From the NCBI RefSeq assembly GCF_012275445.1, contig NZ_JAAZQK010000002.1, positions 124,001-188,000 on the forward strand: a stretch of DNA of 64,000 nucleotides. Direction: 5' to 3'. A program made the position numbers and the translations under genes. The notes beneath the pieces are model-generated. The model was not told where the DNA came from. It made no database searches and was given only the letters and a program-made list of their open reading frames with translations. Positions 54,068 through 62,545 of the stretch are shown one piece after another. This DNA is from Rhizobacter sp. SG703. GTDB taxonomy: Bacteria; Pseudomonadota; Gammaproteobacteria; Burkholderiales; Burkholderiaceae_C. Each line of letters begins with the position of its first letter. Position 1 is the first letter of the stretch.

Positions 54068-55957
54068 TCAAACCCTTTGGCCGGCGGCCGGGCGAACGAG
54101 TGCCGGCCGGGCGCCGAAGCGCTTCAGGATCGACTGTTCGATGCCCGCCGCGTCGAGCCCGCAGGCGGCCAGCAGCTTGGCCGGATCGCCATGCTCGATG
54201 AAGGCATCGGGCAGGCCCAGCTGCAGCACCGGGATCTCCAGGCGCGCGGCCTGCAAGGCTTCGAGCACCGCGCTGCCGGCACCGCCCATCACGCAGCCCT
54301 CTTCGACCGTGACGATCGCGTCGTGCGTGCGCGCGAGCTCGGCCACCAGGTCGGCATCGAGCGGCTTCACGTAGCGCATGTTGGCCACCGTCGCGCCGAG
54401 CGCTTCGCCGGCAGCGAGCGCCGGGTACAGCAGCGTGCCGAAGGCCAGGATCGCGATGCGCTCGCCGCGCCGGCGCACCTCGCCCTTGCCCCAGGGCAGC
54501 GACGTGAGCTCGGGGTCGATCGCGACGCCGGCACCGGCGCCGCGCGGGTAGCGCACCGCCACCGGATGGTCCTGCTCGAACGCGGTGGTCAGCAGCTGGC
54601 GGCACTCGCGCTCGTCGGCCGGTGCGAGCACGCTCATGTTCGGCACGCAGCGCAGGAACGCGATGTCGTAGGCACCGGCATGCGTCGCGCCGTCGCCACC
54701 GACCAGGCCCGCGCGGTCGAGTGCGAACACCACCGGCAGGTTCTGGATCGCGACGTCGTGCAGCAACTGGTCGTAGGCGCGCTGCAGGAAGGTGGAGTAG
54801 ATCGCGACCACCGGCTTCAGGCCTTCGCAAGCCAGGCCGGCGGCGAAGGTGACCGCATGCTGTTCGGCGATGCCGACATCGTGGTAGCGGTCGGGGAAGC
54901 GCTTCTCGAACTCGACCATGCCCGAGCCTTCGCGCATCGCCGGCGTGATGCCGATCAGGCGCTTGTCCTTCTCGGCCATGTCGCACAGCCACTGGCCGAA
55001 GACGGCCGTGAAGGTGGGCTTGCTCGGCTTGGCCTTCGGAAACCCCTCGGCCGGGTCGAACTTGCCCGAGGCCGCGTGGTACTTGACCGGGTCGGCCTCG
55101 GCCAGCTGGTAGCCGTAGCCCTTCTTCGTGACGACATGCAGGAACTGCGGGCCCGGGCGGTCGCGCAGGTTCTCGAGCGTCGGGATCAGCGAATCGAGGT
55201 CGTGCCCGTCGATCGGGCCGACATAGTTGAAGCCGAATTCCTCGAAGATCGTGCCCGGCACGACCATGCCCTTCGCATGCTCCTCGAAGCGCCGCGCCAG
55301 CTCGAACAGCGGCGGCGCGTTCTTCAGCACCTGCTTGGCGCCTTCGCGCGCGGCGGCGTAGAACTTGCCGCTCATCAGCCGGGCCAGGTAGCGGTTCAGC
55401 GCACCGACCGGCGGCGAGATCGACATGTCGTTGTCGTTCAGCACCACCAGCATGTTGGCCTGCGACACGCCGCCGTTGTTCAGCGCCTCGAAGGCCATGC
55501 CGGCGGTCATCGCGCCGTCGCCGATGATCGCGACCGAGCGGCGTTCTTCGCCCTTCAGCTTGGCGGCCACCGCCATGCCGAGCGCGGCCGAGATCGAGGT
55601 CGACGAATGCGCGGTGCCGAAGGTGTCGTACTCGCTCTCGTCGCGCCGCGGGAAGCCCGACAGCCCGCCGAGTTGCCGCAGCGTGGCCATGCGCTCGCGG
55701 CGGCCGGTGACGATCTTGTGCGGGTAGGTCTGGTGGCCCACGTCCCACACCAGCCGGTCGTGCGGCGTGTTGAAGACGTGGTGCAGCGCGACCGTCAGCT
55801 CCACCGTGCCGAGGTTGGACGACAGGTGCCCGCCGGTCTCGGCGACGCTGTGCAGCAGGAAGTCGCGCAGCTCGCCCGACAGCTGCTTGAGCTCGACGCG
55901 CGACAGCCGGCGGATGTCGGCCGGGCTCTGGATGGTGTGCAGCAGGGTGTGGTTCAT
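54068..55957 (-). CDS. dxs: 1-deoxy-D-xylulose-5-phosphate synthase
   Basis: DXS condenses pyruvate with glyceraldehyde 3-phosphate to DXP, the first step of the MEP isoprenoid pathway, using thiamine diphosphate. The 629-residue protein begins [20 protein letters not shown] and shows [16 protein letters not shown], the TPP motif [40 protein letters not shown] and the transketolase C-terminus. It starts 7 bp after ispA ends; xseB, ispA and dxs are one operon in the usual proteobacterial order. Confidence 0.97.
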   Translation of the reverse strand: MNHTLLHTIQSPADIRRLSRVELKQLSGELRDFLLHSVAETGGHLSSNLGTVELTVALHHVFNTPHDRLVWDVGHQTYPHKIVTGRRERMATLRQLGGLSGFPRRDESEYDTFGTAHSSTSISAALGMAVAAKLKGEERRSVAIIGDGAMTAGMAFEALNNGGVSQANMLVVLNDNDMSISPPVGALNRYLARLMSGKFYAAAREGAKQVLKNAPPLFELARRFEEHAKGMVVPGTIFEEFGFNYVGPIDGHDLDSLIPTLENLRDRPGPQFLHVVTKKGYGYQLAEADPVKYHAASGKFDPAEGFPKAKPSKPTFTAVFGQWLCDMAEKDKRLIGITPAMREGSGMVEFEKRFPDRYHDVGIAEQHAVTFAAGLACEGLKPVVAIYSTFLQRAYDQLLHDVAIQNLPVVFALDRAGLVGGDGATHAGAYDIAFLRCVPNMSVLAPADERECRQLLTTAFEQDHPVAVRYPRGAGAGVAIDPELTSLPWGKGEVRRRGERIAILAFGTLLYPALAAGEALGATVANMRYVKPLDADLVAELARTHDAIVTVEEGCVMGGAGSAVLEALQAARLEIPVLQLGLPDAFIEHGDPAKLLAACGLDAAGIEQSILKRFGARPALVRPAAGQRV

Positions 55958-55964
55958 CGGCGGT

Positions 55965-56852
55965 TCAGGAGTCACGTTCGACCACTTTGTCGGCCAGCAT
56001 GCCCAGCAGGCCGGTGCTCGGGAGGCCGCTGCGCCGCAGCGCCGCATGCGCCTGGTCGCGCAGCTGCGCGGCATGCCGGCGCGCCGGCTCCAGGCCCAGC
56101 ACGCTGACGTAGGTCGGCTTGTTGTTGTCCATGTCCTTGCCGGCGGTCTTGCCGAGGGTTTCGGAGGCCTGCGTCACGTCGAGGATGTCGTCGACCACCT
56201 GGAACGCGAGGCCCAGGGCGTCACCATACTCCGCCAGCGCCCGCCAGGCCACAGGATCCGTGTTGCCGCAGGCCGCGCCCATCAGCACGCTGGCCTGCAG
56301 CAGTGCGCCGGTCTTGCGGTGGTGCATGTCGCGCAGCGTGTGCTCGTCGAGCGTGGCGCCGATGCTCGCGAGGTCGATCGCCTGGCCGCCGGCCATGCCC
56401 GCATGGCCGGCCGAACGCGCCAGCAGCGCGCACAAGCGGGCCTGCAGCACCGGCTCGACACCCTCGTCGGGCGTCAGCACCTCGAAGGCCAGCGCCTGCA
56501 TCGCGTCACCGGCCAGCATGGCCTGCGCCTCGCCGTATTGGACGTGCACCGTCGGCTTGCCGCGGCGCAGCACGTCATTGTCCATGCAGGGCATGTCGTC
56601 GTGGATCAGCGAGTAGGCGTGGATCAGCTCGACCGCGCAGGCCGCGCGCAGCGCCGCTTCGCACTGGCCGTCGACCGCGCGGGCCGCCGCCAGCACCAGC
56701 AGCGGGCGCAGCCGCTTGCCGCCGTCGAGCACGCCGTAGCGCATGGTCTGGCCGAGCCCGGCCGGCGCTTCGGCGGGCACCCAGCGCGACAGCGCGGCTT
56801 CGACCGACTCCAGCTCGGTGCGGGCCCATTCATCGAATTCGATCAAACTCAT
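55965..56852 (-). CDS. ispA: Geranyl/farnesyl diphosphate synthase
   Basis: IspA makes farnesyl diphosphate from dimethylallyl and isopentenyl diphosphate. The 295-residue protein begins [18 protein letters not shown]. It has the first Asp-rich motif [11 protein letters not shown], substrate residues GKRLRP, and the second motif [11 protein letters not shown]. The ATG overlaps the xseB stop by 4 nt, so the reading frame upstream in the long open frame is not part of it. Normal length and operon position. Confidence 0.97.
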   Translation of the reverse strand: MSLIEFDEWARTELESVEAALSRWVPAEAPAGLGQTMRYGVLDGGKRLRPLLVLAAARAVDGQCEAALRAACAVELIHAYSLIHDDMPCMDNDVLRRGKPTVHVQYGEAQAMLAGDAMQALAFEVLTPDEGVEPVLQARLCALLARSAGHAGMAGGQAIDLASIGATLDEHTLRDMHHRKTGALLQASVLMGAACGNTDPVAWRALAEYGDALGLAFQVVDDILDVTQASETLGKTAGKDMDNNKPTYVSVLGLEPARRHAAQLRDQAHAALRRSGLPSTGLLGMLADKVVERDS

Positions 56853-57103
56853 CCCCCGGACCACGGCTTCAGTTGGCCATCTTCGAGCACCTGCACCTGC
56901 TGCTCGACGGCGCTCAGGCGCTCGCGGCAGTAATTGAGCAGATCTGCTCCTCTCTTGTAGCTTTCGAGCAGCTTCTCCAGCGGAAGCTGCCCGCCTTCCA
57001 TCGCCACGACCAGCCGCTCGAGCTCGGACAACGCGTCCTCGTAGCTGGCGGGCGCCGGGTGGGACACCTCGGTCGGCGCAGGGGTGGCAGAAGGCTTTGG
57101 CAT
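56849..57103 (-). CDS. xseB: Exodeoxyribonuclease VII small subunit
   Basis: XseB joins XseA to form exonuclease VII, which degrades single-stranded DNA. The 84-residue protein has a disordered N-terminus (MPKPSATPAPTEV) and the family core YEDALSELERLVVAMEGGQLPLEKLLESYKRGADLLNYCRERLS. The ATG at 57101-57103 was preferred to an upstream TTG. It is the first gene of the xseB-ispA-dxs operon and is divergent from the Rieske oxygenase gene. Confidence 0.94.
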   Translation of the reverse strand: MPKPSATPAPTEVSHPAPASYEDALSELERLVVAMEGGQLPLEKLLESYKRGADLLNYCRERLSAVEQQVQVLEDGQLKPWSGG

Positions 57104-57323
57104 GTCGCGACACAAAAACAAGCATTGTAGTCAGCGACCATCCCGCGATCCACGAACCGGCGGCCGCTTCATCTCGTCATCCCCCCAAAGAGGGTCGAGG
57201 TGCGGCGCCGCAGCTACAATCCCGCCCTCGCTGGTTCCAACGCGCCGTGCGCAGCGAGACCTCCCACCCCCGGCAGCGCCCGTGGTGGCACGTTCACATC
57301 GGTTATAGGAGACCCTCGGGATC

Positions 57324-58478
57324 ATGTCCGACCTGAGCCTCGCTCTTCCAGCGCTCGAGCGCCAAAGCAGCACCCCCAGCCCCACCGCCCCCCACAACCC
57401 GCAACTCCCCGTCTCCGCATACTTCGACGACGACCTCCATCGCCGCGAGATGGAGCTCATCTTCCAGCACGGGCCCCGCTACCTGGGGCACGAACTCGCG
57501 GTTCCCGACGTCGGTGACCACTACGCGCTGCCGCAGGAGGGCGAGGGCCGCGCGCTGGTGCGCACCGCGCAGGGGATCGAGCTGATCTCCAACGTCTGCC
57601 GGCACCGGCAGGCGGTGATGCTGCGCGGGCGCGGCAACACCGGCAGCCACATCGTGTGCCCGCTGCACCGCTGGACCTACGACCTGAAGGGGCAGCTGAT
57701 CGGCGCGCCGCACTTCCCGGCCGACCCCTGCCTGCACCTGAGCCGCTACAAGACCCAGACCTGGAACGGCCTGGTCTTCGAGGCCAACGGCCGCGACGTG
57801 GCCGCCGACCTGGCCGGCCTCGGCCCGCGCGCCGACCTCGACTTCAGCGGCTACGTGCTCGACCGCGTGCACCTGCACGAGTGCGACTACAACTGGAAGA
57901 CCTTCATCGAGGTCTACCTGGAGGACTACCACGTCGGGCCGTTCCACCCGGGGCTGAGCCAGTTCGTCAGCTGCGACGACCTGCGCTGGGAGTTCGGCCG
58001 CCACCATTCGGTGCAGACGGTCGGCCCGAAGAACGCGCTGGCGAAGGCCGGCTCCGACACCTACCGCAAGTGGCACGACGCGGTGCTCGCCTTCCGCAGC
58101 GGGCGCTTCGACAACCCGGTGCCGGAGCACGGCGCGATCTGGCTCACCTACTACCCGAACGTGATGGTCGAGTGGTACCCGCACGTGCTGGTGGTGTCGA
58201 CGCTGTACCCGAAGGGGCCGCAGAAGACGCTGAACGTCGTCGAGTTCTTCTACCCGGAAGAGATCGCGGCCTTCGAGCGCGAGTTCGTCGACGCGAACCA
58301 GGCCGCCTACCTCGAGACCTGCGTCGAAGACGACGAGATCGCGCTGCGCATGGATGCCGGCCGCAAGGCGCTGCACGAGCGCGGCGACAACGAGACCGGC
58401 CCGTACCAGACGCCGATGGAAGACGGCATGGAGCAGTTCCATGCGTGGTACCGCAAGGCGATGAAAATGGCCGCTTGA
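57324..58478 (+). CDS. Rieske non-haem iron oxygenase, alpha-subunit type
   Basis: The 384-residue protein has a Rieske [2Fe-2S] site of the CxH...CxxH type (CRHRQAVML near residue 92 and CPLHRWTYDLKG near 113) and a mononuclear iron site with EDYHVGPFHPGL (two His near 201-206). This is the alpha subunit of ring-hydroxylating or related oxygenases. No reductase or small subunit is adjacent, so an electron partner is elsewhere. Such genes beside xseB-ispA-dxs are typical of some Burkholderiales. AGGAG lies upstream of the ATG; a TACAAT at 57215-57220 may be its -10 element. Substrate unknown. Confidence 0.9.
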   Translation: MSDLSLALPALERQSSTPSPTAPHNPQLPVSAYFDDDLHRREMELIFQHGPRYLGHELAVPDVGDHYALPQEGEGRALVRTAQGIELISNVCRHRQAVMLRGRGNTGSHIVCPLHRWTYDLKGQLIGAPHFPADPCLHLSRYKTQTWNGLVFEANGRDVAADLAGLGPRADLDFSGYVLDRVHLHECDYNWKTFIEVYLEDYHVGPFHPGLSQFVSCDDLRWEFGRHHSVQTVGPKNALAKAGSDTYRKWHDAVLAFRSGRFDNPVPEHGAIWLTYYPNVMVEWYPHVLVVSTLYPKGPQKTLNVVEFFYPEEIAAFEREFVDANQAAYLETCVEDDEIALRMDAGRKALHERGDNETGPYQTPMEDGMEQFHAWYRKAMKMAA

Positions 58479-58513
58479 GACAGCGGCGCGGCGCGCTGGG
58501 CGAGAATCGTCCG

Positions 58514-59407
58514 ATGCGCTCCGCTCCCGTCCTGATGATCCTCGCGTCGTTCCTGTTCGCCTCGATGGGGGTGTGCGTGAAACTCGCTTCCGCCTACTAC
58601 CCGGCCGGCGAGATCGTCTTCTACCGCGGCCTGACCGGCACGCTGCTGCTGGCCGGGCTCACCCGCTGGCGCGGCGGCACGTTGCGCACCCAGGTGCCGT
58701 CGATGCACTTCTGGCGCAGCCTGACCGGCGTGTCGGCGCTGTGCCTGTGGTTCTACTCGATCGGCAACCTGCCGCTGGCCACGTCGATGACGCTGAACTA
58801 CATGTCGTCGGTGTGGATGACGCTGTTCCTGATCGGCGGCGCCGCGGTGCTGGGCACCGCCCGCGTCGACGGCCGGCTGATCGCGACGGTGCTCACCGGC
58901 TTCATCGGCGTCGGGCTGATCCTGCGCCCGACGATCGCCGAGAACCAGCTGTGGCACGGCCTGATCGGGCTGCTGTCGGGCGTGGTCTCGGCCACCGCCT
59001 ACCTGCAGGTCTCGGCGCTCGGCCGCGCCGGCGAGCCGGAATCGCGCATCGTCTTCTACTTCTCGCTCGGCGGCGTGCTGGCCGGCGCGCTCAGCATGCT
59101 GTGGACCGGCATGCACGCCCACACCTGGACCGGCGCGGCGCTGCTGCTGGCCGTCGGCCTGCTGGCGACCACCGCACAGCTGCTGATGACGCGGGCCTAC
59201 AGCACCGGCAGGACGCTGGTCAACGCGAGCCTGCAGTACCTGGGCATCGCGTTCTCGTTCGCGTACGGCGTGCTGGTGTTCAGCGATCCGGTCACCTGGA
59301 TGGCGCTGGCCGGCATGGTGCTGATCGTCGGTGCCGGCCTGTTCGCGACCCGGTTGCGCCAGGAGTCTCCGCCGCAACGCGACATTTCCGTCCTGCCCGA
59401 AAGCTGA
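58514..59407 (+). CDS. EamA/DMT family membrane transporter
   Basis: Inner-membrane protein of 297 residues with ten predicted helices arranged as two EamA halves: MILASFLFASMGVCVKLASA at the start, then LATSMTLNYMSSVWMTLF and TAYLQVSALGRAGEPESRIVFYFSLGG, and the second-half ending TWMALAGMVLIVGAGLFAT. Members export small metabolites or amino acids. It starts 36 bp after the Rieske oxygenase gene and is probably co-transcribed with the sulfurtransferase gene that follows 11 bp later. Substrate unknown. Confidence 0.9.
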   Translation: MRSAPVLMILASFLFASMGVCVKLASAYYPAGEIVFYRGLTGTLLLAGLTRWRGGTLRTQVPSMHFWRSLTGVSALCLWFYSIGNLPLATSMTLNYMSSVWMTLFLIGGAAVLGTARVDGRLIATVLTGFIGVGLILRPTIAENQLWHGLIGLLSGVVSATAYLQVSALGRAGEPESRIVFYFSLGGVLAGALSMLWTGMHAHTWTGAALLLAVGLLATTAQLLMTRAYSTGRTLVNASLQYLGIAFSFAYGVLVFSDPVTWMALAGMVLIVGAGLFATRLRQESPPQRDISVLPES

Positions 59408-59418
59408 AAGGCCTCCCG

Positions 59419-60273
59419 ATGATCCGACCGCCGCTGATCTCTGCCGCCGACCTGCAACAGGCGCTCGCGCAACCCCAGCCCCCGCTGGTGCTCGACTGCA
59501 GCTTCGACCTCGCCGATGCCGCGGCCGGCGAGCGCAGCTACCGCGAAGGGCACATCCCCGGCGCGCTGTACGTGAACCTGGACGAGGACCTGTCCGGTCC
59601 GAAGACCGGCCGCAACGGCCGCCACCCGCTGGCCGGGCGCGACGACTACGCGCGCTGGATGGGCGACATCGGTGTCGTGCCGGGGCGCGAGGTCGTCGTC
59701 TACGACCGGCAGGCCGCGATGTACGCGGTGCGCGCCTGGTGGGTGCTGCTGTGGATGGGCCATCCGACGGTGCGCGTGCTCGACGGCGGGCTGGCCGCGT
59801 GGCAGGCCGCCGGCGGCGCGCTGTCGCAGCAGACCGCGCAGCCGGTGCCGGCCGCGCGCTACCCCGACCAGGCCCCGCAGCGGTCGACCATCGACGCGCA
59901 GCAACTCGAGCAGCGCCTGGGCGACGTGCTGGTGCTGGACGCCCGCGCGCCGGAGCGCTACCGCGGCGAGGTCGAGCCGATCGATGCGGTGGCCGGCCAC
60001 ATCCCCGGCGCGAAGAACCGCTTCTTCAAGGACAACCTGCAGCCCGACGGCCGCTTCAAGCCGGCGGAGCAGCTGCGTTCGGAGTTCCTCGCCATGCTCG
60101 ACGGCCGCACGCCGGAATCGGTGGTGAACCAGTGCGGCTCCGGCGTCACCGCCTGCCACAACCTGCTGGCGATGGAAGTGGCCGGGCTGGGCGGCGCCGC
60201 GCTGTACCCGGGGTCGTGGAGCGAATGGTCATCCGACAGCGCCCGTCCGATGGAGAAATCTCCTCGTCTCTGA
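59419..60273 (+). CDS. sseA: 3-mercaptopyruvate sulfurtransferase
   Basis: The 284-residue protein has two rhodanese domains: the first (about 1-130) lacks the catalytic Cys and has VVVYDRQAAMYAVRAWW; the second (about 155-284) has the active-site loop QCGSGVTACHN (Cys near 239). The CGSGVT loop distinguishes mercaptopyruvate sulfurtransferases from thiosulfate sulfurtransferases. It transfers sulphur from mercaptopyruvate to cyanide or thiols. The gene starts 11 bp after the EamA transporter. Confidence 0.93.
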   Translation: MIRPPLISAADLQQALAQPQPPLVLDCSFDLADAAAGERSYREGHIPGALYVNLDEDLSGPKTGRNGRHPLAGRDDYARWMGDIGVVPGREVVVYDRQAAMYAVRAWWVLLWMGHPTVRVLDGGLAAWQAAGGALSQQTAQPVPAARYPDQAPQRSTIDAQQLEQRLGDVLVLDARAPERYRGEVEPIDAVAGHIPGAKNRFFKDNLQPDGRFKPAEQLRSEFLAMLDGRTPESVVNQCGSGVTACHNLLAMEVAGLGGAALYPGSWSEWSSDSARPMEKSPRL

Positions 60274-60361
60274 CGCGGGATAGGGGCCACTGCCGACGCC
60301 TTCTGGGGAACACTGGACTTCCGGGTGAAGTCCATCCTGTTCCCACTCTCAGGAGGTGACC

Positions 60362-60796
60362 ATGTTCCACCGCATCCTGGTTCCGACCGATGGCTCGGAC
60401 ATCACGAAGAAGGCGACCGACACGGCCATCGCGCTGGCCAAGTCGGTCAACGCGCGGGTCTACACGCTGAGCGTCAAGGAGCCGTTCCCGTACAGCGCGA
60501 TCTCGGAGATGCAGCCGACGCCGCCGCAGGAGTTCTTCGACGCGCAGGAGCGCATCGCGTCGACCCGCGTGAAGGCGGTGCGCGACGACTGCGTCGCGCT
60601 CGGCGTGCCCTGCGAGGCCCACACGCTGGAGGCCTTGCACCCGTGGGAGGCGATCATCGACCACGCCCGCCGCCAGGAGTGCGACCTGATCGTGATGGCT
60701 TCGCACGGCCGGCGCGGCGTCAGCGCGCTGCTGCTGGGCAGCGAAACGCAGAAGGTGCTGACGCACAGCAAGGTGCCGGTCCTTGTAGTGCGCTAG
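60362..60796 (+). CDS. Universal stress protein UspA-type
   Basis: The 144-residue protein has the Usp start FHRILVPTDGSDITKKATDTAIALA and the nucleotide-binding motif DLIVMASHGRRGVSALLLGSETQKVLTHSKVPVLVVR. The ribosome site AGGAGG is 5 nt before the ATG. It is a single-domain UspA-type ATP-binding protein. Its stop TAG overlaps the stop of the convergent ZIP gene by 4 nt (CTAG read from both strands). Confidence 0.93.
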   Translation: MFHRILVPTDGSDITKKATDTAIALAKSVNARVYTLSVKEPFPYSAISEMQPTPPQEFFDAQERIASTRVKAVRDDCVALGVPCEAHTLEALHPWEAIIDHARRQECDLIVMASHGRRGVSALLLGSETQKVLTHSKVPVLVVR

Positions 60797-61569
60797 TGAT
60801 GGTGGGCGTGGCTGGCGACAAAGATCACGATCGCCAGGCCCACGCCCAGCCAGCCCAGCTGGGCAGCCGTGTCCTTGGCGGACAGCCGATGCTGCAGCTG
60901 CGGGATCAGGTCGGCCACCGCCACGTAGATGAAGCTGCTCGATGCGATCACGAGCAGGTACGGGAACAGCGCTTCCCACGGCCCGACCACGACGTAGCCC
61001 ACCACGCCGCCGACCACCGCCGCCATGCCCGACATTGCGTTGTAGAGCAGCGCCTTGCGGCGTGACAGCCCGGCGTTCAGCAGCACGATGTAGTCGCCCA
61101 CCTCCTGCGGGATCTCGTGCGCGATGATCGCGAGCGCGGTGAACATGCCGAGGTGGGTGTCGGTCAGGAAGGCCGCCGCGATGATGATGCCGTCGCAGAA
61201 GTTGTGGATGCTGTCGCCCAGCAGCACGGTCCAGCCGCCGCGCCCGGCCTGGTGCTTGTCGAAGCCGTGGTGGTGGTGGTGCTCGTCGCCTTCATGGTGA
61301 TGGCCGTGGCGGTACAGCTCGGCCTTCTCGAGCAGGAAGAAGAACAGCAGCCCGATCAGCAGCGTCATGAACAGGCTTTGCGGGCTGGCCTTGCTCTCGA
61401 AGGCCTCCGGCAGGATGTTCAACAGTGCGGTGCCCAACAGCACGCCGGCCGACAGGCTGACCAGGTGGTGCACGATGCGGCCCAGCACGTTGACCGTCAG
61501 GCTGGCGGCCAGCAGCACCGACAGCAGCCCGCCGGCAAAGGTCGCGAGCACGATGTAGAAGAGGGTCAT
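60793..61569 (-). CDS. ZIP family metal transporter
   Basis: The 258-residue inner-membrane protein has eight helices and the ZIP motifs HNFCDGIIIAAAF in helix 4 and AIIAHEIPQEVGDYIVLL in helix 5. Between helices 3 and 4 is a His-rich cytosolic loop (about 85-110), YRHGHHHEGDEHHHHHGF. It likely moves zinc or another divalent metal into the cytosol. It is monocistronic, convergent with the Usp gene, and 62 bp after the dienelactone hydrolase gene, with a terminator between. Confidence 0.93.
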   Translation of the reverse strand: MTLFYIVLATFAGGLLSVLLAASLTVNVLGRIVHHLVSLSAGVLLGTALLNILPEAFESKASPQSLFMTLLIGLLFFFLLEKAELYRHGHHHEGDEHHHHHGFDKHQAGRGGWTVLLGDSIHNFCDGIIIAAAFLTDTHLGMFTALAIIAHEIPQEVGDYIVLLNAGLSRRKALLYNAMSGMAAVVGGVVGYVVVGPWEALFPYLLVIASSSFIYVAVADLIPQLQHRLSAKDTAAQLGWLGVGLAIVIFVASHAHHH

Positions 61570-61580
61570 GGGATTCGGTC

Positions 61581-61606
61581 AAACAAAAAGCCGCGCGGTG
61601 CGCGGC
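61581..61606 (-). terminator. Rho-independent terminator after the dienelactone hydrolase gene
   Basis: GCCGCGC-GGT-GCGCGGC (61590-61606) forms a 7-bp perfect stem, with TTTTTGTTT following it on the minus strand. It lies 25 bp after the stop of the dienelactone hydrolase gene and just before the ZIP gene start. Confidence 0.88.
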
Positions 61607-61631
61607 TCGGTCAAAAACCGGGGGCGGCCGT

Positions 61632-62444
61632 TCAGGCGACGCCGTGCGCCTTGAACCAGTCGAGACAACGCCGCCAGCCGTCCTGGGCCGCCTCGGGCCG
61701 GTAACTCGGCCGGTAGTCGGCATGGAAGGCATGCGGCGCATCGGGGTAGAGCACGATCTCGGAAGCCTTCGACGCGGCGGCACCCGCGGCCAAGGCCGAT
61801 TTCATCTTATCAACCGTGTCAAGCGGGATGCTGCTGTCGGCCGCGCCGTACAGGCCGAGCACCGGGCCGTGCAGCCGGCCGGCGATGTCGACCGGGCGGC
61901 GCGGCTGCAGTTCGGTGGCCGGTGTCGCGAGCTTGCCGTACCAGGCCACGCCGGCCTTCACCGCCGCGTTGTGCGCATCGAACAGCCAGGTGATGCGCCC
62001 GCCCCAGCAGAAGCCGGTGACGCCGAGCCGCGACACGTCGCCGCCCTGCGTCGCGGCCCAGCTGACGGTTGCGTCCAGGTCGTTCAGCACCTGCGCGTCG
62101 GGCACCTGGCTGATCAGCTCGGAGACCAGCAGCGTCATGTCGGTGTAGGCCTTCGCATCGCCCTGGCGCACGAACAGCTCGGGCGCGATCGCGAGGTAGC
62201 CCTGCTTCGCGAAGCGCCGCGCGACGTCGGCGATGTGCTCGTGCACGCCGAAGATCTCGCTGACGACGACGATCACCGGCAGCTTCGTGCCGCCGGCCGG
62301 CATCGCGCGGTAGGCCGGCATTGCGAAATCGCCGACCGGGATCGTCACCGGCCCGGCGGCCAGGCCGTGCGCGTCGGTGACGATGGCCTGCGCGGTGACC
62401 GGCTGCACCGATGCGGCATAGCCCTGGCCTGCGGTGACGAGCAT
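61632..62444 (-). CDS. Dienelactone hydrolase family protein
   Basis: The 270-residue alpha/beta hydrolase has the DLH Cys nucleophile in GVTGFCWGGRITWLF (about residue 146), the acid in VLGLYGAADSSIP and the His in PDAPHAFHADY. These are the residues of carboxymethylenebutenolidase-type enzymes. The N-terminal 30 residues (SVQPVTAQAIVTDAHGLAAG) precede the fold; there is no signal peptide. It is alone on the minus strand, divergent from the Ppx/GppA gene, and its substrate is not known. Confidence 0.92.
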   Translation of the reverse strand: MLVTAGQGYAASVQPVTAQAIVTDAHGLAAGPVTIPVGDFAMPAYRAMPAGGTKLPVIVVVSEIFGVHEHIADVARRFAKQGYLAIAPELFVRQGDAKAYTDMTLLVSELISQVPDAQVLNDLDATVSWAATQGGDVSRLGVTGFCWGGRITWLFDAHNAAVKAGVAWYGKLATPATELQPRRPVDIAGRLHGPVLGLYGAADSSIPLDTVDKMKSALAAGAAASKASEIVLYPDAPHAFHADYRPSYRPEAAQDGWRRCLDWFKAHGVA

Positions 62445-62545
62445 GGCGGTCTCCCCTGTCTGGACTGAGTGGCCGCGATTCTATTTTCAGCGCGCCGGCC
62501 CTGGCCGCGACGAGGTCTGCCGGCAAACCAAGTGAGAATCGCGCG

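Noticed and set aside
62466-62490. TGAGTGG before the ppx-like gene as a hrp box
   Set aside because: The -35 position reads unrelated sequence (CAGCGC) and the flanking genes are housekeeping.
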